64,000 nucleotides of DNA from Cantharellus purpuraceus (GCA_025174535.1 JALBUN010000012.1:620001-684000), one strand, 5' to 3'. Shown: positions 1 to 10,932, counted from the first letter of the stretch. The notes: a model not told the origin generated them from the letters alone. A program made the numbers and translations.

Positions 1-868
1 CAAGCCCAGGAGGACCAGGCCGCGGACGGTGTCCGGCACGCGCACGACGCCATCGGCGTCAGGGTCGAAAAAGGTGGGCGTCTACAGAGAGTGAATACGC
101 GCATTCAGCCACCGGGTGCATGCGCACCTTTCCGCGCATATTCAAGGCGTTTGTAGTGAATTCGTTGACTTTGCGGACGGCGCCGAGGGAGACGCCGTTG
201 ATGGCGTGGAGGCCCTGTTCGCCGAGACGGTCGAGGGCATTGAGGGCCATGATGCCAGAGTTGACAGGCTGAAAGACGGCGCCAGAGGTCTCTGCAGCGG
301 CGGCGACGACGCCGCCCAGGGCGGTGCCAGCGAGGGAGACGGTGCCGGTGGCGACGTTGGTGCCCATGTCGAGGCCGGAGCGGGCGATGTGGGTGCCGAT
401 GGCGAGACCCGCGCTGGCTGCGTCGCCGAGAGCGGAGCCAGCGAGGGCGACGGAGCCGGTGGCGACGTGGGAGCCCATGTCGAGGCCAGAGTGGGCGACG
501 GCGAGGCCCGCGCTGGCTGCGTCGCCGAGAGCGGAGCCAGCGAGGGCGACGGAGCCGGTGGCGACGTGGGAGCCCATGTCGAGGCCAGCGTGGGCGACGG
601 CGAGGCCCGCGCTGGTCGCGTCGCGGGCGGGTGCGAGGAGGGCGCTGGCGCCGGAGGAGAGGGTGCCAAGGAGGGAGTGGCCTGGTGGAGGCGGAGGTGG
701 AGGCTGTGACTGGGGCTCGCTGGGCTTGCTGGGTGCACTGGGCTGACTGGCACTGGGCTGGCTGGCGCTGGGGGTGGGGTTCTCGTGGCTGGGGCCGACG
801 CCAATGGCGTGTATGCTCTTTCCAATGCCGCCGATGCTGTCGGTGGTGAGCTTGGTGAATGCGTTCAT
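1..868 (-). CDS. Caleosin-like protein with 33-residue repeats (partial, 3' end outside window)
   Basis: Model: exon 868-128, a 46-nt intron (GT at 127-126, AG at 83-82), then exon 81-1 running off the window. The N-terminal half has a proline/serine-rich stretch and then about three copies of a 33-residue unit rich in Ala, Gly and Ser (roughly residues 85-190, DNA about 300-620); copies one and two are nearly identical. After the intron the frame reads FFDPDADGVVRVPDT followed by RGLVLLGL, which fits the EF-hand and the start of the membrane segment of caleosins, lipid-droplet calcium-binding peroxygenases. Regular 33-residue repeats, divisible into 11-mers, recall the amphipathic repeats of perilipin 4, so a lipid-droplet role is inferred. 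The catalytic histidines and membrane hairpin of a caleosin would lie beyond position 1. The family call rests on 27 residues. Confidence 0.55.
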
Positions 869-1018
869 GATGGAGGGGTGAGACGCGGTCACGTGAGGGG
901 GGGGGGATCTTGGGGAGAGGAGTATCCTGGGATGAGGGGAATGTTTTGGGACTCCGCAGGCACTGCAGTCGGACTGATATGTGTGTGTGGTGTGTGTGAT
1001 TCTCTCCTTCTCTCCAAC
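869..1018. promoter_or_regulatory. Divergent promoter between caleosin-like gene and homeodomain gene
   Basis: 150 bp separate two start codons that point away from each other (868 on - and 1019 on +). The stretch contains a G-run near 898-907 and pyrimidine-rich and TG-rich tracts just before the + start. No TATA box is obvious. The role is inferred from position only. Confidence 0.4.
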
Positions 1019-3143
1019 ATGACCCACATCCACAACGCGCCGATGCTGCATCGTGTGTACCAGCCGGCGCAGACGTACATTCGCCAGCAGCATGCGTACC
1101 AGATGGGATACGCTCCCGCCGCCTACTACCCGTATCCCGCGGGCTACGACCCCACCGTCAGCCTCGCGCACCCGTACATCTACGACCCGACACACATCAA
1201 GCACCGTCGCAGGACCACCCCCGAGCAGCTCAAGATCCTCGAGGACACCTTCAAGACCGATCCCAAGCCCAATCCCTCCCTCAGAAAGCAGCTCTCCGTC
1301 CAGCTCGGCATGTCCCCCCGCGTGTTGCAGGTCCGTGTCCCTCTCCTCCTCCACCCGACACCGCTCACCGTTTCTCTCCCAGGTCTGGTTCCAGAACAGG
1401 TCAGCCCGGTCTCCCGTCTCCCCGCTCTGCTCACTCCCCTTCCCAGGCGTATGAAGGTCAAGCGCCTCGCAAAAAAGCAGAGTGCTGCAGAGCAGCGCCC
1501 GCCCTCCCCCGGGCCCCGCGACGACGCCCCCGACCCCTCCAGCCCCGTCGCGTCCCCCGCAAAATCGCCCTCCAGTCTCCCCGACGCGCACGACGACGCG
1601 AGCTGCTCCCCCGTCCCCTCCTCAGACTCCGCCGCCGCCGACTCTCCGTCCGTCGGCGCCGGCCGGCCAGACCTTGCCCGTCGCGGCTCCCTCCCCGCCC
1701 TCGCCTCCACGTTTGCCTTTGCGCTGGACGATGCGCTGTCCAGTCCTGTGGCCGCCAGTCCAGACCGCGCTCGCAGCAGCAGCGTGTTCGAGGGCGTCCC
1801 CGACCCCTCCCTCTGTCGCCGTCGCTCCCTCACCTCCCTCCGTCGTCTCGAGTCCCACCCGTTCGCCCCCTTGGTCGCCGCCAGCAACGGCATCCAGCCC
1901 TCCTCCGATCACCAGCCCCACGACTTCCCCCCCATCGTCCCTCCCTCCCTCCACCCCACCTTCCGCACCCCGCGCCTCCCAGGCGCCGCCGTCTACCACC
2001 ACCACCACTCCCCTTCCACCCCCGCCACCCGCCCCGTCGTCGGCGCCATGCCCCACGCCAACCGTGCCGCCTCCTTCCATGTCTTCCCCGACGAGCACCG
2101 TCTGCATGCCTTCCACAGCCTGATGCACCCCCCCTACGCCTTCCCCCCCCGCCCCGTCCCCGCCCCCGGTCCCGGTCCCCTTCCTGCCGCCGACTACTCC
2201 TTTGGCACTTCGACGCCCCCCCGCCAAGAAGACACCCAGGAAGAGTTTGATGTGCGCCCCTACGTCCCCAGCGTCTCCACGGCCTCCTACAGCGTCCAGG
2301 CCGCCGCCGCCGCCGCCGCCGGTGTCGCGTTCTCCGTCCCCCGCCTCGTGCGTCAGGACGACGACACCGACGCCTCGACCTCGTACACGGGCTACTCGTC
2401 CCGCTTTGGCAGCATTGCGTCCGCGGCGGAGAGCGATACCAGCACCGGGGCCAGCGTCAGCGGCAGGTCCGTCTGCGGGGGTACCACCCGTTCGGCGTCT
2501 GGGTCCGCCGGCGCCGGCGCCTGGGACGGCAACGACAGGTGGGTCGAGGAAGGCCGCAGGGGATCATGGTTGGTTTTCCGGCCCTTGTTCCGTGCGTATA
2601 TGCTGACGTGTGGGTAGGACCGGACAGGTGGCAGAGATGTTGTCGGGTCTCGACGTCCGGGGAGACACTGGCAAGGCGGAGGAAATGTCCTACGACAGCA
2701 TGTGGGACACTTCCAATGTCGACCAGCATGCTGTGTACACCTCGTCCAGCTCCCAGGAAAGCCTCCCCGTGTACACCCATCCTCCTGCGGGGACAGCCAG
2801 CGAAGACGAGCTCTCGTACCCAAACCCCGATGAAAGCACTCCTCCTGCCCCTACGTCTCAGCCACGCTACACCGCCTCGTCCTTCTCGGTCTCGCAGTCC
2901 AGCGAGCTGGCATATGCATTGTGTGGAATGTCAGAGAAACAGCACCAGCAGCAACATCAACATCATCAGCCACAGCGACAACAGACATACACTCAATCCT
3001 CACACGGTCAGGCCGGCGATGAGATGCTGGAGATGCATCATGCGCTTGCAGCATACGACTGCGCCTCTACGGAGGACCTTTCGGCTTATTCGGCGTTTGC
3101 CGCACCAGACCACGACGGCGACATGCCGTATAGCATGTATTAA
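1019..3143 (+). CDS. Homeodomain transcription factor
   Basis: Exons 1019-1330, 1383-1399, 1447-2538 and 2618-3143 give 648 residues. The homeodomain covers about residues 61-121: the basic arm starts HRRRTT, helix 1 is around EQLKILEDTF, and the recognition helix reads VWFQNRRMKVKR once two introns are removed. Those introns flank a 17-nt exon that codes for VWFQN plus part of the next Arg. This is the TALE-less fungal homeodomain type known from developmental regulators such as Hom1/Hom2 of Schizophyllum; assigning one orthologue is not possible from sequence alone. The rest is low complexity (Pro, Ser, Ala and His runs, a GCC-repeat polyalanine near 2300, Gln/His-rich C-terminus), as expected for activation or repression regions. 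It should bind DNA in the nucleus. Confidence 0.9.
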
Positions 3144-3504
3144 AAACGATTCGGGCGTCCGTTTACATCCTACTGGACGATGCGCATCTTTTGATTTCTT
3201 TTTTTTTTTTTTTTTTTCACTGGTCATACCCTACTCCTTGCTCCCGTTAGTTTTTACCGTATTTTCACATTACCCTTATATTATACCCTCCATAAACGCT
3301 TTGGTCTTGACTCAACCCCTCCTTTAAACCTGCATGTTTTTGCACCCCATTGACAACGTTCCTTCAGTTTCTCTTTGCTATCGTTCAAGTTGTAACTGCA
3401 TCCATGCATATTTGGCCACGTGCAGCTTCTCTCTTTCCGAGTAGTTCAAATGCAAAGTGTATGTATGTTGTCGATACGGCATGTAAATAACATGATGCAT
3501 CCCG
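3144..3504. other. Convergent 3' ends, no gene seen
   Basis: This 361-bp stretch lies between the stops of the homeodomain gene (+) and uS9 (-). It has a T-run at about 3200-3218 and AT-rich sequence typical of 3' untranslated regions. No coding signal seen. Confidence 0.5.
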
Positions 3505-4694
3505 TCAACGTTTGACCCAGGCGTACTGTTGGGGGGCGGATAAGCGGGGGAGAGACCCAGAGTGACGGTGCGACGTACCCGCTTGCGAGCCTTTGCAAGG
3601 CCAGTTTTCTTGCGTTCCACCATACGGGGATCGCGTTTAAGCACTTTAGCTGGGGAAAAAGTTAGCGGGAGAGAGAAGGGCGAAAGGACCTCTTTACCTC
3701 GTCGGAGGATGAGCTCAACATCGGGAACATGCGCAACGAGATTCTTCGCAATGCCATGCGCGACGGCACCTGCCTGGCCTGTCGTGCCGCCGCCGCGCAC
3801 GAGGGCAAAGACGTTGAATGCGCCGAGGACGCCGGCGAGCTTGAGGGGGCGCACGACGCGCTGGCGGTCGGTGTCGACGGGGAAGTAGCGTGCGAGGGGG
3901 AGGTTGTTGATGAGGATGGTGGTGGGGGTGGCGTGGACGCGGGGGATGGCGGCGGTTTGGAGTACGGTGGTGAGGGGTGCCGGGGCGGGTGCGGGTGGTG
4001 GTGTTGTTGGTGCTGAGTGCGTGGTGGTGTCTTGTGATTCGGGTGGCTGCTGCTGCTGCTGCTGCTGTGATTCGGGTGACTGCTGTGCCTCTGCATCTTG
4101 GTATCGTACGGGGATCATCCACACGCGCGCGGCACTCTCCTTACGCTTCCCCAGGGCATACGTACGCCCATACTCGTCAAACAAGACAGGCTTCCGCCTC
4201 CCGCGCAGGAGATTCTTATCAGGGCGCTCAAACGGCTCGAGCAGCGCCGCCACGCGCGCCGCCACGTCGTCCTCCGCGCCGGCGAGCGCGATGCGGCGGA
4301 GGTCGTTGAGCTGCATGAGGAGCGCGACGACGCGGCGGTGGCGCGCGGTCGTGAGGGCGGTGCCCACCTCGCGGGAGAGGCCCTCGGCGTTCTTCCATGC
4401 GACGCGCGCGGGGGGGAGGTGGCGCCGTGCGGGGTCGGGGAAGGGGAAGAGGTGCGCGGCGCGGAGGGCGCGCTGCGTGGTGTTGACGGCGTTCTCGAGG
4501 AGGCGGATCCCGTCGTAAAAGTCGGAGCGCGCGGTGTAGAAGGTGGGCGATTTGGGCCGCGGGAGCGGCGAGGCGGTGAAGGACTTGGGGTCGATGCTGT
4601 CGAGGGACCGGGGGGGCACGAAGGGGGCCGCCGTGGCGTAGCTGCGAGCGGCGACAGCAGCGTGCGCCATCGGTCGCAGCCGTAAAATATTCAT
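3505..4694 (-). CDS. MRPS9: Mitochondrial small-subunit ribosomal protein uS9
   Basis: Exons 4694-3698, 3649-3579 and 3525-3505 give 362 residues. The N-terminus is basic and hydroxylated (about 20 residues ending near RSYATAAP), a typical mitochondrial presequence. The conserved S9 domain starts with GRTYALGKRKESAARV and ends, after the two short C-terminal introns, with DPRMVERKKTGLAKARK and the family-typical tail YAWVKR before the stop. The last intron removes an otherwise long, unrelated readthrough tail, which supports the model. Oddly, the S9 domain is interrupted after the first strand by a Gln/Pro/Thr-rich insert of about 45 residues including a polyglutamine run. The protein would sit in the head of the mitoribosomal small subunit near the decoding site. 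Confidence 0.93.
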
Positions 4695-4823
4695 CGTCTG
4701 CGCCGTGTGAGACGTCCTCCAAGTACGTCTAGACGAAAAAGTCGACCTTTTGCTCAAGATAGAAATTCGCTCCTTTGCAGTTTGTGCGTGGTGTCACGAG
4801 CGCCTAAGAACCGGGTATGTGCC
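4695..4823. promoter_or_regulatory. Divergent promoter between uS9 and CASP genes
   Basis: 129 bp separate the start codons of the mitochondrial uS9 gene (4694, -) and the golgin CASP gene (4824, +). The two must share a promoter region or have overlapping ones. No specific site could be assigned. Confidence 0.45.
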
Positions 4824-7682
4824 ATGGCCCAAGTAGAACACAACTTTTCAAGCGCACTAGCAACATGGAAAGGTAGTCATTATTCTAGTTGCCATATACA
4901 GGCCTTACACCACTCCCCGCAGAGGTCAACTTGTCCGAATTGCAAAAAACGCTAGATACGCAGGGACTAGAGGTCGTCGAGCATCAGAAGGAGAGCGTGG
5001 TGGGACGCAAGGCGCTATCTGACAGGACCAAAGGTGAGTGATTACTATGAGCATGTTCCAGGTCCTAATCGTCAACAGAGTTCAGAAAGCTCCCAGACGA
5101 CGAGAAACTCGGAGCGTTCAAAGGCCTCTTGAAAGGTATTCAACTAGCTCCATGCGCCATTTGTCCCCTCCACTCATCGAGGAATCCAGCCTACCAGACA
5201 GAGATCGACTCGCTGACGAAACGCTGCAAAAGTTCCGAGAACGCGTTCCTGAACGTGTATAAAGTCCTTGCCGAAGCACCCGATCCATACCCCTTACTTG
5301 ACGCAGCAGTGGTGAGTCCACATCTATAATGTCTTTCTCGAGGGCTCACATCTCGTAGGACCAAACTGTCAAAGTTGGCGAAGCACATGCGCTGGAAGCT
5401 GAGGTGCAGCGGCTGCGTGACGACAATGCCGACCTGCGACGACGTGTGGGCGAGGTGTCTTCTCTGGAAGCATCCAAGAAGAAGACACAAGCACGGCTAG
5501 ACCAAGTAGAGGAGAAGGTGCGCTCTGACATGCTACTCTCACAAAGGGTGTCAGGGGTTAATGCTGCGGACAACCAGATGGAAGACCTCATTCAAGAGAA
5601 GGTGACACAGAAGGAGAACGAGCTCAATGCAACCTATGATGAGAAGATGATGAATTACGAGGAACGGTCGGTGGAATGAATCCCTACGCTGGTGAGATAT
5701 TGAAGGAATGTCTAACAGGGAGCGTGATTTACAACGACAAGTCACTCTCGCCAAAAACCAGCTCAGAGAGCTTCAGACTTCCAACGAATCAACACAGGCC
5801 AAGCTCTTCAACCACAGTGAGAGGCAAGGTATGCGTACCGTCCATCCTGCATTTACTGTCATTTTTTGACGGCGATATAGATCAGGAAGTGGTGGCGAAA
5901 CTTGCAGAAATGGACTTTATAGTCGCAGACCTTGAACGTGCCAATAGCCGCGTCGCAGCGGTAGAACGTCGAAACGTACGCTTCATTCTTTTATGCTGAA
6001 ATGCAGCTCACCGGCTCTTCATAGGAGATTCTCCGCGCTGAAATCGAGGCTGTCCGCAGCGGCAATGATTCAACCGATCGGTACGCCTCCTTCAGGCTTT
6101 GAATGGCTCTAGTCCTCATACATCTAGGAAAGCGTCCAGTCCCTTGAAGCACAGATCTCCGAGCTAGAGTCTGAATGTGCTAGGCTATCGCGGGCGTTTG
6201 AGACACAGAAAGCAGCTGCGCACGAAGCTGAGCTAGTTGCAAAGCGTAAAGCTGATGAAGCCACGAAGGAGATTAACACCAAAGTCATCAATTTATGCTT
6301 TCTGCGCGGATATCGATTGACAGGACGTCTCATTAGGCAACAGAGATTGAGAGCCTCAAGCAGAAGCTTCGCAATTATAGTGACTACGATGAGATCAAGC
6401 GCGAACTCGAGATCATGAAGGTGAATTATATGACCACAACTGCATGGCGAAGCATTAACGGTCCTGGCGCTGCAGTACGTGGAGTTTGCAGGGGGAGAGG
6501 AGGATGACCTAGATGACCCGCATCCGAATGGTCTTGACTTGCGCCTCCCCAATCCCAATGCCGATAAAGCCAATTCACAACAAGGCAAATCTCTCGAGAT
6601 ACTTTTAGCAGCAAAGAACAAGCGCATTCTAGAAGAGTTGACCAAGTTCCGGGTATATGCCTTTCGATCGCTATGGATGGAATGGCACCGTTTGACACGC
6701 TTTTCACAGATTATTCATGGAGAATTAGAGGCATCCCTTCGTTCTGTATCAGAAGACTTGACAAGTAACCGAGACGAATTAGAGAAGCAGAAGTTGCTGA
6801 ACGAGAAACTCGAGACGGACTTATTACAGGTGAATAAGCATATCAATGGAACAGGGACGGGTAGCACGGAGAAGTCGGGAGCATCAACGCCTGCTGCTTC
6901 GGGTGCTGGCCAGCAGGAGGGCTTAGCCGGTCTGAACATTGGGCAGAAAGGCAATGTAAGTTTAATGGCCATTTGATCAGCTTTCCCGTAGACACAGCAT
7001 GATCATTAGGAATCGCAAACAAGGATCTCCCCAATTCCGTTCACATCCTCTGCGGACACGTCCATATTACCTATCGTCACCAGTCAACGTGACCGTTTTA
7101 GACAGCGCAATGCGGAACTTGAAGAGGTCTGTCATCTTGTCATCGCGTAGGGGTTTCTCATTTAGACCGCTATGCAGGAACTACGAAAGCAATTTCAGAT
7201 TATCTCTGATCTGCGCACCGAAGTCAAGAGTCTCCAAAATGATAACTTGAAGCTCTACGAAAAAGTTCGGTACATGCAGAGTTATCGCGACGAATCCAAA
7301 TCTGTTCCCTCTTCGTCGGCAATGAACGCTCTTGGTGCTACGCCCTCTACTCGCCCGGACGAGATGGGCAGGTACCGCACCCGTTACGAGGAGAGCATGA
7401 ACCCGTTCGAGGTTTTCCGAGGTCGAGTAAGTTCGACCATGTTCCTGGGTGCTATATCTCCTAATGATTATACAGGAAGCACAACGAGCCGTACAAGCTC
7501 TCAATCCCATCGAACGAGGTACACTTGTGCTTACACGACACATCCTAGGCAATCGGCGATCACGAAACGCATTCATCGCCTACGCCTTTGGCCTGCATCT
7601 CCTCGTACTCATCACACTGTACGAGTGTACTACTGCGTCGGGGACAACATTGCAAAAGCAACCACCACCAAGTTTTGGATAG
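4824..7682 (+). CDS. COY1: Golgin CASP (Coy1/CUX1-isoform family)
   Basis: Sixteen exons: 4824-4872, 4923-5033, 5079-5135, 5190-5311, 5359-5517, 5578-5666, 5719-5828, 5881-5975, 6025-6080, 6133-6283, 6337-6420, 6476-6652, 6710-6955, 7010-7126, 7178-7426 and 7476-7682; 692 residues, normal for the family. The conserved N-terminus has [14 protein letters not shown] and [11 protein letters not shown], followed by long coiled coil including [12 protein letters not shown] and the block around ELEIMKYVEF. The C-terminus carries the hallmark [14 protein letters not shown], a short helical region, and one membrane span near the end ([18 protein letters not shown]). CASP proteins are tail-anchored in the Golgi membrane and tether vesicles in retrograde Golgi traffic. 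Every junction preserves the conserved frame; the acceptor at 6132 (AAAG) and donor at 6284 (GTCATC) are the least canonical. Confidence 0.93.
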
Positions 7683-7792
7683 GTTAAGGACTAGTAGGAT
7701 ACATCATATGGGTATGGAATGTGTGTAGCTATGCAAAATGTAGTGGTCATTGGGTGCGGAGGGTTGTTAATGCAAGGAGACACTCGATCTAA

Positions 7793-10322
7793 TCAGCGTG
7801 GTGGCTTGCGTGTGCGGTAGAAATGGAGAGCCTTCTCTACAGCATCAAGTAGAGGTTGCAACGCCTGCCAGGATGAGTTAAAAGTATGAAATACCAGAGG
7901 AGTTCTTTGCATACAAGTTGAACCCTTGCTGGGTCGACACCTTCCTCTCTTGCCGTCTGCACCAGTGCATGGACCTTGACTGGTGTTTGCGTTAAATAAT
8001 CAGCCATCCTATCGGTTTTGGCTGCCTTGTGCATCGGCGATGCCGTCGCCAAAGTTTGGAGGTCTGACATGGGTGGATAGACAGCGGTCCAAAATTGACG
8101 CAGAAACTCATTGCCAGCCGTTTGGCAGGTGGTCATTTGTGACAGCAGAGACTTTGGAATCTCGACTACAGTGCGTTCAGAGGCGCCACGCCCATGTGGG
8201 AGCCACACTTACCGCCTTTCTTCTTTACCTCCATGCGAGTCATCACATTTTGTGTCATAGACGCCACTGCAGTAACGGCTGCCTTGTTCTCTAACTTCAT
8301 CTAGCGAAGTAACGTCATGCGACGCTCTACATCCTGTCGTTTTGCTACTTACTGATCCTAAGTGGCGATTCCAGTCTTGTAAGTTACTCTTAGCTGAATG
8401 CAGAATCGTAGCCATATCGACCTTTACAAGACATGTTTCAGTATTGCGTCAAGATAGACACCATAGGGAACATTACCAGGTCATTCTGCACGCCATTGGG
8501 TGCGTCTCCTGACGTTCTTCCTTCAAAGTATCTTTCTCGATCTCTCATGTCCAACGCAATGACCGAAGACGACTGCGAGTCGCACAGATCATCCAACTCG
8601 ATCGTTGTGTATGTCTGCTAGGCTATGAATATACATCCCGAATGTAGGCGTGGGGGCTCACCGAGGTAGAGCCATTACCATTGTCGACGCGTCGTCGCTT
8701 AGCCGCGGGCATATCCCCACTAAACCAACATGTCAATTAGATTCGGGGACGTATGTCATAGCCACGGCCATCAGTTTATACAGGCATGCATAGTAGCCGT
8801 TCGTGTTGCCTTGTTCTTCAGTGAACATTGTTGACAAATAGCGCGAGTTTCGATCTACTGAAGGACAAGGCAACGCCAACGGTTACTACACATACCTGTA
8901 CAAACTGACGGATGCGGCCATGACGTGAAAGGGAGCAACGAACAGTGCTAAATTGAGGAGGCGTTCTGAGTGTTGATTGAATCGTCTTATCAGAGGTAAA
9001 GCGCCTCGTTGCTTCCCTGCTTGCATGGTCACATCTTTTTCATTACCAGTCTGTGCTTTGGTCTGAGAATTGCGCTATAAAAAGGAATGACAGACAAACT
9101 TGTGGATGGTCTTCTTGTGTCGCAGCAAGATCCACGAGCATATCCACGCTCTCATTTCTTTGCTTCCGAGGTTCCAGTCCTAAACTAAATGAGTCTCTGG
9201 CCACAAGACTTAATCGATGAGCGTACCGTTGTCCTCTTTCTCTAAGTATTTGTCGAATATCGGGTCTTCTTTAACAAAATTTTGAGTAGCCGCGGAGCGA
9301 ATGGACGCTCGATGACTGTCGAAGAGCTTGGATTGAAAATATCGCTTCCAGAATTCGCCCTCCGAGAGCTGTGGAAACATTCAGTTGACGAGCCGCGCAG
9401 AGTAAAGGACACATGCCTGATTAGGAACGGTCTCGTTATACGCCTTCGCTACTACAGGATGTTCTTCAAATATATCGTGGACCATCTGAGGAGTGACCAT
9501 AATCTTCCTCTCGCCATTCGGTTGGTCCGTGGGGCGTGGATCAACGATCTGCCCCGGCTTTCCTTTCTTCTGTCGCTCGATGGAAACCTCTGCTAGCAGA
9601 AGGTGCTTTTATTGCAATTCGCATCAGAAGGATGTCCAGGCAACTACAATGTCAGGTTAATTACTTCACGACCTTCCCAGAACTCGGCCTCTGTAATCTG
9701 TCCGCCCATGACTAGTTCTTGGTGGAGCGCGGCTAGTTCAGGTGTCTTAAGGAGAATTTGTTTACGAAGGCGGAAGTCTTCAGGGTTCCCTGCCGGTGCT
9801 GCCGTTGGTGTTCTTGACCCTGGGGTCGAACCTCGAGATAGAGGCTGTGGAGGACGAGGAAACACGCCATGTAAGGGCGTTGGGGGACCAGAAAACGGAG
9901 TGGATATTCCAGGAGGACCAGGAGCTTTTTCCAAAGCAGCACGATTACGACTGATGATAGTACTTAATTCCCGCTTAAAAATCTCGCGATCCTGTGTTGC
10001 CGTTGGAGGAGGTGCAGTGAAAGTAAAATTGTGGCCTTGTTCATCCCCGACCACACCTAGCTTCAATCGGACTTGAGCAGCACCTTCTTTGCTGCAGAAA
10101 AGCGCTAAGAAAGGCAGTGACATAAGTTATTGCAAAGATTATGCGAAACAATGACTATTGCAAGAAAGAGAAGGACACACAAGCAGCTTGTACATATGGG
10201 ATTCTAAGAGCAGCTCCCTGTTTGCCATCTTGCGACCATTGGAGGTGGGTATTGGTAAGTTCTAGTATACCAGGGATTTTCTTGTATGAAGCCTTGGCGC
10301 GACAGATAATATCCGAGGTCAT
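7793..10322 (-). CDS. TFB1: TFIIH core subunit p62/Tfb1
   Basis: Twelve exons: 10322-10181, 10104-9665, 9605-9417, 9368-9227, 9179-9100, 9062-8944, 8719-8662, 8614-8477, 8421-8353, 8300-8213, 8165-7915 and 7864-7793; 595 residues. The N-terminal PH domain shows LELTNTHLQWSQDG and SLFCSKEGAAQVRLKLG. Two BSD domains follow: the first with GQITEAEFWEGREHLLLAE, the second with LSEGEFWKRYFQSKLF. The C-terminal helical region has NEFLRQFW. The protein is a scaffold of the TFIIH core, used in RNA polymerase II initiation and nucleotide excision repair. The start at 10322 is the ATG in frame with the PH domain. Two oddities: the intron 9416-9369 begins with GC instead of GT, and the intron 8943-8720 is 224 nt and holds a long hairpin. 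It is convergent with CASP, stops 110 bp apart. Confidence 0.95.
8763..8920. repeat. Intronic inverted repeat (hairpin) in TFB1
   Basis: Arms at about 8763-8822 and 8857-8920 are inverted copies of each other. Over a 52-bp core counted by eye, 44 positions match; the loop is about 34 nt. The hairpin fills most of the one long TFB1 intron (8720-8943), whereas its other introns are about 45-80 nt. It could be a small foldback element or a structured RNA. Confidence 0.8.
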
Positions 10323-10400
10323 AGGTACCAGGCATACATGGGGGTGCGCGCCACTCAGCTGAGATTTTGAGACTTGTTACGTAAGGGGTATGCGTTGACA
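10323..10400. promoter_or_regulatory. 78-bp divergent promoter of TFB1 and PSMG4-like gene
   Basis: Only 78 bp lie between the start codon of TFB1 (10322, -) and that of the PSMG4-like gene (10401, +). Transcription of both must start within this interval or inside the neighbouring reading frame. No TATA box seen. Confidence 0.5.
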
Positions 10401-10932
10401 ATGATTCAAACGATACAAGTTACTTCACATTATGTCCCTCCTGTAAACTCGTCCTCTCCCGCTCTGGCCTTCCAGGTAACCTCGCTTCTAGATTCGTATA
10501 TGATCTGGGCTGGGGTCATGCAAGGAAATGCCCAGGATACCCACAATGCAGCGTCGCATGGGAGGTTGACGCAAGAGTGGGCTTGCGCAATGCCTAGTTC
10601 ACAGGTTCTTATCATCCTTCGTTCTCTTTTGTCCTTATCACAGTCTGTTTATACATGAAGTCTTCCGTTCCATCTCTTGGTACGTCCTTGTTTCGAGCCT
10701 CCGGTGCGGATAGTGCATTACCGATGGCTCAAAGACTAGGTGAGAACCATATCTACTAGAATCTGAAGTGTGTCTTACTTGCGTAGCTCGTCGATTCAAG
10801 AAACAGATATTTTTTTCTATTGATTTACCACCAGCCTTCATGACATTGGGTGAGGGCACGAGATTAACCTTGGAGGTGGAGAAGCATGCTATAGAGATTC
10901 TAAAAAATCTGGAAACTGCTCACACTGCTTGA
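10401..10932 (+). CDS. PSMG4: Proteasome assembly chaperone 4-like protein
   Basis: Exons 10401-10604, 10661-10739 and 10787-10932 give 142 residues. Early on the protein reads FQVTSLLDSYMIWAGV, matching the strand-rich start of PSMG4/PAC4. Later MAQRLARRFKKQIFFSIDLP matches the conserved AQRLARKTxKQVFVS block of that family, and the end (LEVEKHAIEILKNLE) fits its last helix. PSMG4 pairs with PSMG3 to help build the alpha ring of the 20S proteasome in the cytosol. The first intron uses the acceptor after GAAG at 10660 to hold the frame. The family is divergent, so the call rests on the two motifs and length. Confidence 0.72.

Noticed and set aside
59..1591. A 510-codon - strand ORF spanning the caleosin-like gene, the promoter and the homeodomain exons
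   Set aside because: Only the part from 868 downward is coding; the upstream half is antisense of the homeodomain gene and the divergent promoter.
4005..4100. Treating the Gln/Pro tract in uS9 as an extra intron
   Set aside because: No donor/acceptor pair around it keeps the S9 frame, and the tract is open.
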